Below are positions 1 to 12,287 of a DNA stretch of 12,287 nt, piece after piece (position 1 is the first letter of the stretch; each line of letters starts with the position of its first letter). The stretch lies in NCBI GenBank assembly GCA_001584585.1, contig LSYV01000027.1:1153678-1165964 (forward strand). Direction: 5' to 3'. This DNA is from Gonium pectorale. Lineage: Eukaryota; Chlorophyta; Chlorophyceae; Chlamydomonadales; Volvocaceae. Made by a program: the position numbers and the translations under genes. The notes beneath the pieces were generated by a model. That model had not been told where the DNA came from. It saw nothing but the letters and a program-made list of their open reading frames with translations, and did no database searches.

Positions 1-189
1 TGGGGGGGGGGCGTCCGCGTGGCGTCCGCGTGTGTGGAGTGGTGGTTGCGGTGCGGTGCGGCGGCGCGCACGGGGCGCCTTCTGAGCCGCCCGCCCCATG
101 GTACCCCAACCCCCGCTCTGCTCGACGGTCATCAGTCAGCTTTTTGCCCACGGACTGAATACCCCCCCCCCTCCTCTCCTGCCCCGCAG
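1..189 (+). other. 3' part of an intron of the ABC1K gene
   Basis: This stretch ends in a C-rich tract and CAG at 187-189, the acceptor for the exon at 190. The frame stays open upstream of 190, but the residues are low-complexity and unlike the family, so I read it as intron. It carries the hairpin element at 132-161. Confidence 0.7.
132..161 (+). repeat. Intronic hairpin element, copy 1 (CGGACTGARTA)
   Basis: The segment 133-161 matches 10457-10484, in an intron of the other gene, at 26 aligned positions with two substitutions and a one-base gap in a T run. TCAGTC (132-137) can pair with GACTGA (153-158) around a 15-nt loop. The A of CTGA (158) lies 31 nt before the acceptor AG at 189, a plausible branch-point distance. 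Function is inferred only. Confidence 0.6.
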
Positions 190-2514
190 GCGGATTCGGA
201 GTACAAGCTGCTGGCCAAGGCCTACCCCTATATGGCCCGTCGCCTGCTGACCGACCCGGCGCCCGAGCTGCGGGAGAGCTTCGAGGACCTCATCATCAAG
301 GTGTGTATGTGGTGGTGTGGGGCCGCGGGGGGCTAGGGGAGGGGGACAGGGGACAGGGGAGGGGCGGATCGAGTTGGGCAAGGCGGCTTGGTGAGTTTAG
401 GAGTGGAGGGGGGAGAGGAGGAAGAGGGTGTGGGCATCAACGTCCCTGTGCGGACCTGCTCAAGCGGGACTGGGGTGGCGGGTTGAGGGGTGCTGCCTCG
501 AGATCGGGGTTGGGGCGGTGTGGGGGGCGCAAACATGGGAGGCGACGGAGGGGCGGATCGAGTTGGGGGCCGGGCCGGGGCGGCACGGCAGGGCGGGGCG
601 GACCTCCCCCCCCCCCATGCAAGGCTGCACCTGACTGACAGGCGAGGTGGGGGTGGGGGTGGGGGTGAGGGAGGCTTGACTGGGGTCGGGCGTGTACACG
701 GGAAGGCGGGGGTGAGGGACTCCACGGCTGCTGTGTGTGGGTGTTCTCAGTGGCCAACGGAACGGGGGGAGCGGGCGAAGGGGGGAGCGCTTGCGGAGGG
801 GCAGGGGCACATGGCAGGGGGAATGGCGCGTGTCGGGGGAGGAGGCTAACCGACTGCCAACCGTCCTCCAACCGCCAGCCAGCCATTCAACCAACCGACT
901 GCCAAACCAAGCAACCCTCCCACGACGATGGCCCCGCAGGACGGCCAGTTCCGCTGGAGCCGGCTGGAGAACCTGCTGCGGGAGGGCTCAAAGTCGTCCG
1001 ACTTCGACCCCGCGCAGCTGTGGCTGCTGGCGGAGTGGCTGCTGTCGCCCGGCGCGGCAGGCGTGCGCTCCACCATCGTGACGGAGCTGGGCCGGGTCAT
1101 CGACGCGGCGGCGGCGGCCGACGTGCGGAGCCGCATCGTGGCGCAGTGAGTGGCGCCGGGGTGGTCCATGAGTGTGGCATGGGGTGGAGTTGGCGGTGGC
1201 GGTGCCCGTGTGTGCCCGGGAGTGGGGCGGGGGGAAAGAGAAGTTGGGGAAGGGATCGCAACGCGAAGCGCCGGTTTGCACAAGCGAGACGGGAACTTGT
1301 GGTAACCTTGTGGTAGGTGTGTTGTGTGTACGACAGCCGGAATATCGTGCCTGCGTGTGTGTATGTGTGAGGGTGGTGGTGGAGGTGTTTGGGGGCGTTG
1401 GCAGTGTGTGTTGGGGATTTCGAGGCTCACGGAGCGCTGCTGGGTTAAGGCCCGCACCCGTGCGCGATGGCGCAATGCGCCACCGCTGGTGGGGGCCAAC
1501 GCACTAAACTGCTGGTGGGGGGCCAACGAACTAAACTGCTGGTGGGGGCCAACGCACTAAACTGCTGGTGGGGGCCAACGCACTAAACTGCTGGTGGGGG
1601 CCAACGCACTAAACTGCTGGTGGGGGCCTGCTCGGTGCCTTGGTGTCCGTTATGAGCGCAACGCGCGTCATCAGCGAGCGCCTTACCCACCCTGCCTTCT
1701 TGCGACATCTGCTGCTGCCCCCACCCCATCCCCACCCCAGGACCGGCAACCGTAGCCTGGCGGAGGCGCTGGTGCCTCCCCAGCCCGCCGAGGCGGAGGC
1801 GCAGGAGCGCGCGGCGCTGCTGCTGGGGACCGTGTCCTCGCGCCTCAACCTGCAGGAGCCGCTGCAGCTGCAGGTGCGGAGTGGGGGTTGCGGCGGCGGT
1901 GGCTGAAGTGGCGGTGGCAGTGGGTGGCGGCGGTGGGTGGTGGCAGTGGGCAGTGGTGGCGGTCACATGGTTTTGGTGTTGATGTTGGCGACGGAGCCGC
2001 GGCGGTGGTGGCGGTGGTGGCGGCGGTGGTGGGCCTGACAGCCCGGGCCAAGGACGCGTGGGCATGGGGGCCCGGCGCCCGGGTGCACGCATCCCTCAGG
2101 GCCAACACTGCGAACGGTACACCGCGTTTTGGGGCACGCGACACGGGACATCGTGTCCTCACGCTCTCCAACCCCTTGTCACCCGCCCCCTCACCCCCCT
2201 CCGCCCCTCACGCCCCCGGTGTGCCTCGCTCGTCCGCGCAGGGCAGCGGCCCCTTTGGGCTGATCACGCCGCAGGACGTGCAGCGCACCGCCGCCCAGCT
2301 GCGCGGCGTCATGTCGGCGGCCGCCCCGCGGGTCGGCGCGCTGCTGGAGCAGCCAGGCAGCGTGGAGATCATCAACGGCCTGGTGGGGCAGCTCAGCAGG
2401 CGGCTGGCGGCGCGGGCGATCAAGTTTGTGTTTGGCGCGCAGGCGGCGCTGGCGGCGGGAGGCGGAGGCCTCGGCGGCGGCGGCGGCGGCGCAGCCGCCG
2501 GCGCGAAGGCGTGA
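190..2514 (+). CDS. ABC1K/UbiB-family atypical kinase, C-terminal 240 residues (5' partial, 4 exons)
   Basis: Exons are 190-300, 940-1145, 1741-1873 and 2242-2514, with the stop TGA at 2512-2514. All have GT donors and CAG acceptors, and the phases join cleanly (0, 2, 0). The first exon reads as AYPYMARRLLTDPAPELRES and the second begins DGQFRWSRLENLLREGSKS. This pair of blocks is typical of the region just after the kinase core in cyanobacterial and plastid ABC1K (aarF/UbiB) proteins. The catalytic motifs of the family (KxGQ, VAVKVQ, DFG-like) would lie upstream and are not visible. The last exon ends in a helix-rich segment (LVGQLSRRLAARAIKFVFG) and a Gly/Ala tail. ABC1K proteins act in chloroplast plastoglobules or mitochondria on prenyl-lipid (plastoquinone, tocopherol, ubiquinone) metabolism. 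Which member this is, and where it is targeted, cannot be told without the N-terminus. The family call is strong from remembered motifs; the exon structure is inferred from splice sites and open frame. Confidence 0.85.
301..939 (+). other. ABC1K intron, G-rich (639 nt)
   Basis: The donor is GTGTGT at 301 and the acceptor CAG at 937-939. Several G-run clusters are present, notably 325-365 and 645-670, with four or more closely spaced runs of G that could form G-quadruplexes in the transcript. The last ~100 nt switch to C-rich. No exon-like protein segment is needed here: LIIK and DGQFRW on either side are contiguous in the family. Confidence 0.75.
645..670 (+). repeat. GGTGGG-type G-run repeat (possible G-quadruplex)
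   Basis: Repeated TGGGGG units give four consecutive G tracts separated by single T bases on the transcribed-sense strand, inside the 639-nt ABC1K intron. The pattern meets the usual G-quadruplex rule; folding is inferred. Confidence 0.55.
1146..1740 (+). other. ABC1K intron carrying a minisatellite (595 nt)
   Basis: The donor is GTGAGT at 1146 and the acceptor CCCCAG ends at 1740. The intron interrupts a Gln codon (CA|G). It holds a GT-rich stretch around 1340-1410 and the 26-bp tandem array at 1485-1628. Apart from the repeat, nothing codes convincingly. Confidence 0.75.
1485..1628 (+). repeat. 26-bp minisatellite, five full copies plus a partial
   Basis: Copies run 1485-1510, 1511-1537 (27 bp: one extra G and one C-to-A change), 1538-1563, 1564-1589 and 1590-1615, then a broken copy 1616-1628. 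Each unit contains GCTGGTGGGGG followed by CCAACGCACTAAACT. Copies 1, 3, 4 and 5 are identical, so the array expanded recently. It lies wholly in an intron. Each unit carries a CACTAAAC, which resembles a splicing branch site. Confidence 0.95.
1874..2241 (+). other. Last ABC1K intron (368 nt)
   Basis: The donor is GTGCGG at 1874 and the acceptor GCGCAG ends at 2241. The first third is a run of imperfect GGTGGC/GGCGGTGG repeats (about 1890-2030). The 3' part is C-rich. Nothing else is seen. Confidence 0.75.
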
Positions 2515-3843
2515 GCGGGGTGTGGGGTTTGGCTTGTATGGAGGATGCCGTGTGGAGGGTAGGGCGCCCGCGCGGGATGGTCATGTCAAATGAACCCGAC
2601 TCCTGCGAGAGGCGTGCAGACGGGTTGGCATGGCGGATAGCCGGGCGGCTGTTGGCACGGGTTATTCAGGGAGGGGGGATTTAGGGGGCGGAGGGAGGCG
2701 GGGCCTAAGCGATGCGGGGGGTCGTTCCTTGATGGCGGCGGGCCGCGGGTGGGCGGTGATGAGGCGTGACGTCTGGAAGCGGCCGCGGTGGCCGCGGGGT
2801 GCTAGGAGGTGCGGATGATGTGGGGGGTTTTGGGCGTCGGGAACCTCGCTCCCGGGGAAGCAGCCGCTTTGGTGGTGACAGAGGTTGGTGCAGGTTGGTG
2901 CCTTCGTAGGCCCACTGGGTTCGGGGGAACTCGCGTGAGAGGGAGAGGGAGCAGGATGGCGTGGTGTCGTGTTGCGCGTATGTGGGCGCACAGGCGGTAA
3001 CGGGGGGCCCGCCTGGGAAGCTGCCGTGCCGCGTTGTGCCCGCTTTCGGTGCTTCGTCTGGTCACCAGGGTTGCCGGCCCGGGCTCGATGTGTCCTTGGG
3101 CGTGCTCCTGGGGGGGCCGGGGCGGCCGCCTGGGGGTGGGGCGGGCAATCTGTGAAGGTTGGAGGTGCAGCCGAGGTGTAGCAGTAAAGCTTTGTCGCAG
3201 AGCGGGCTCGGACATGAGAGAGGGTTATGTTGTGAGCAAAGGTTGTGAGCTGCGAGGGAACGGTGCATGTATGATTGCGTTCGGATGAGCCCGTTCGTTG
3301 GCAGTATGTAGGAGAGGCGCTACGGCGTGATGTGGTTGTGCTCGAGTGTGGTTTGGTGACAAAGGCGGCTTATGACGCGGCGGTGCCGTCGACGAGTGAT
3401 GCGAACACGAAGTGCAAGACCTACCTACTGCTGTGTGCGATGCGTGTTAAGTGGTCCAATTCAGCAGCAAGTGAATCGTGAGCTGCCTGATGGCCAAGGC
3501 GCCATGGCACGAGGTTCGGTGATCAAGAGACAGAGAGGTCTCATACTTTTGGATACGCTGTTTGGATGGTGTGTTGGGGTAATGAAATGCATGGTGAGCC
3601 GGGCACCATAAGGTCGCCCATGGCATCCCGGTAAATGGCGTCCCTACAACCAAGTAACCCGATCATCACCTTTGCGTGTACAGTCGCAACGAGAACCGCG
3701 AGTGGCGGCGGTAATGAACCTCTGCGTGCGCCATAGCCTTGGCGCGCATCCACCTGACATGCAACGTACGGCCTCGTTCAAACTGCATTGAATCCAGCAT
3801 CGCTGCCAGCCCCTTACACTTGGCACTAGCCAAGCTTGGCGTC

Positions 3844-3856
3844 TATTCATTTTAAG
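3844..3856 (+). promoter_or_regulatory. AT-rich tract, possible core-promoter element of the CHD gene
   Basis: TATTCATTTTAA is the only clear AT-rich patch just upstream of the CHD start, about 60-70 nt before the ATG at 3915. It could act as a degenerate TATA-like element. It has no strong consensus match and no mapped start site. Confidence 0.2.
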
Positions 3857-3881
3857 CCTCTTGTCGGCTGCGCTACCTCGC

Positions 3882-3899
3882 ATGCTGCGCGTGCCCTAA
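3882..3899 (+). promoter_or_regulatory. Five-codon uORF (MLRVP) before the CHD start
   Basis: ATG at 3882 opens a five-residue frame closed by TAA at 3897-3899. The frame is the same as that of the main CDS, and only 15 nt separate its stop from the ATG at 3915. If transcription starts upstream of 3882 it may damp translation of the remodeller. The same TAA shows that the CHD frame cannot extend further 5' without splicing. Confidence 0.4.
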
Positions 3900-3914
3900 T
3901 CAAGCACCGCTGCA

Positions 3915-12287
<8,373 letters not shown>

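Larger units (their letters stand above)
2515..3914. other. Intergenic/untranslated region between ABC1K and CHD genes
   Basis: This 1.4-kb stretch should hold the 3' UTR of the ABC1K gene and the promoter and 5' leader of the CHD gene. It is GC-rich to about 3180, then lower in GC with scattered TG-rich words. Reading frames on both strands are short and unlike known proteins. I found no TGTAA, the usual green-algal poly(A) signal, on the + strand, so the transcript end cannot be placed. A short direct repeat GTTGTGAGC occurs at 3229-3237 and 3242-3250. A small inverted repeat (TTGGC/GCCAA) lies near 3819-3833. Confidence 0.6.

Noticed and set aside
333..886. Long minus-strand open frames rich in Pro/Ser/His
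   Set aside because: They arise from the G-rich intron read in antisense. They are low-complexity, have no recognisable domain, and overlap an intron with a clear donor and acceptor.
1888..2241. Open frame continuing upstream of the last ABC1K exon
   Set aside because: The upstream part is GGTGGC-type repeat translation, and a CAG acceptor at 2241 joins in phase to the exon at 1741-1873.
3844..3856. A true TATA box for the CHD gene
   Set aside because: The match is too degenerate and no start site is known, so it is listed only as a low-confidence AT-rich tract.

Overview
The window looks like nuclear DNA of a green alga, most probably a volvocine or other chlorophycean relative of Chlamydomonas. 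The evidence is very high GC, G/C-ending codons, short exons split by many 140-740 nt introns with GTGAGN/GTGCGN donors and C-rich tracts before CAG acceptors, and long Ala/Gly/acidic low-complexity stretches in the proteins. The species cannot be fixed from this sequence. No RNA gene, CRISPR array, origin or intact transposon was recognised.

Two protein-coding genes lie on the + strand, one behind the other. At the left is the 3' end of an ABC1K/UbiB-family (aarF domain) atypical kinase gene: four exons (190-300, 940-1145, 1741-1873, 2242-2514) give the last 240 residues and the stop. The kinase core lies off the left edge. About 1.4 kb of non-coding DNA (2515-3914) follows, holding the 3' UTR of the first gene and the promoter and 5' leader of the second.

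From 3915 to beyond the right edge runs a CHD-type SNF2 chromatin-remodelling ATPase gene. Fifteen exons, all joined in compatible phase, give 1089 residues. In order these are a basic N-terminus, acidic and serine-rich disordered segments, a histone-H1-like Lys/Ala/Gly segment, tandem chromodomains, an acidic plus Ala-rich linker, SNF2 lobe 1 (GDEMGLGKT, DEAH, LLTGTP) and the first part of lobe 2 up to ERIDGSIKG. The rest of lobe 2 and the C-terminus lie off the right edge. By eye the ATPase core is nearest the CHD6-9 type.

The two genes have no obvious shared role: one product is expected in chloroplast or mitochondrion, the other in the nucleus. The more interesting signals concern RNA structure and gene architecture. 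A ~28-nt hairpin-forming element is shared by introns of the two genes. A duplicated exon end creates a second, in-frame donor. A 26-bp minisatellite lies in an ABC1K intron. A 29-nt microexon encodes a helicase motif, and two 3' splice sites are AAG. The first chromodomain has lost both aromatic-cage tryptophans, and a short uORF precedes the CHD start.
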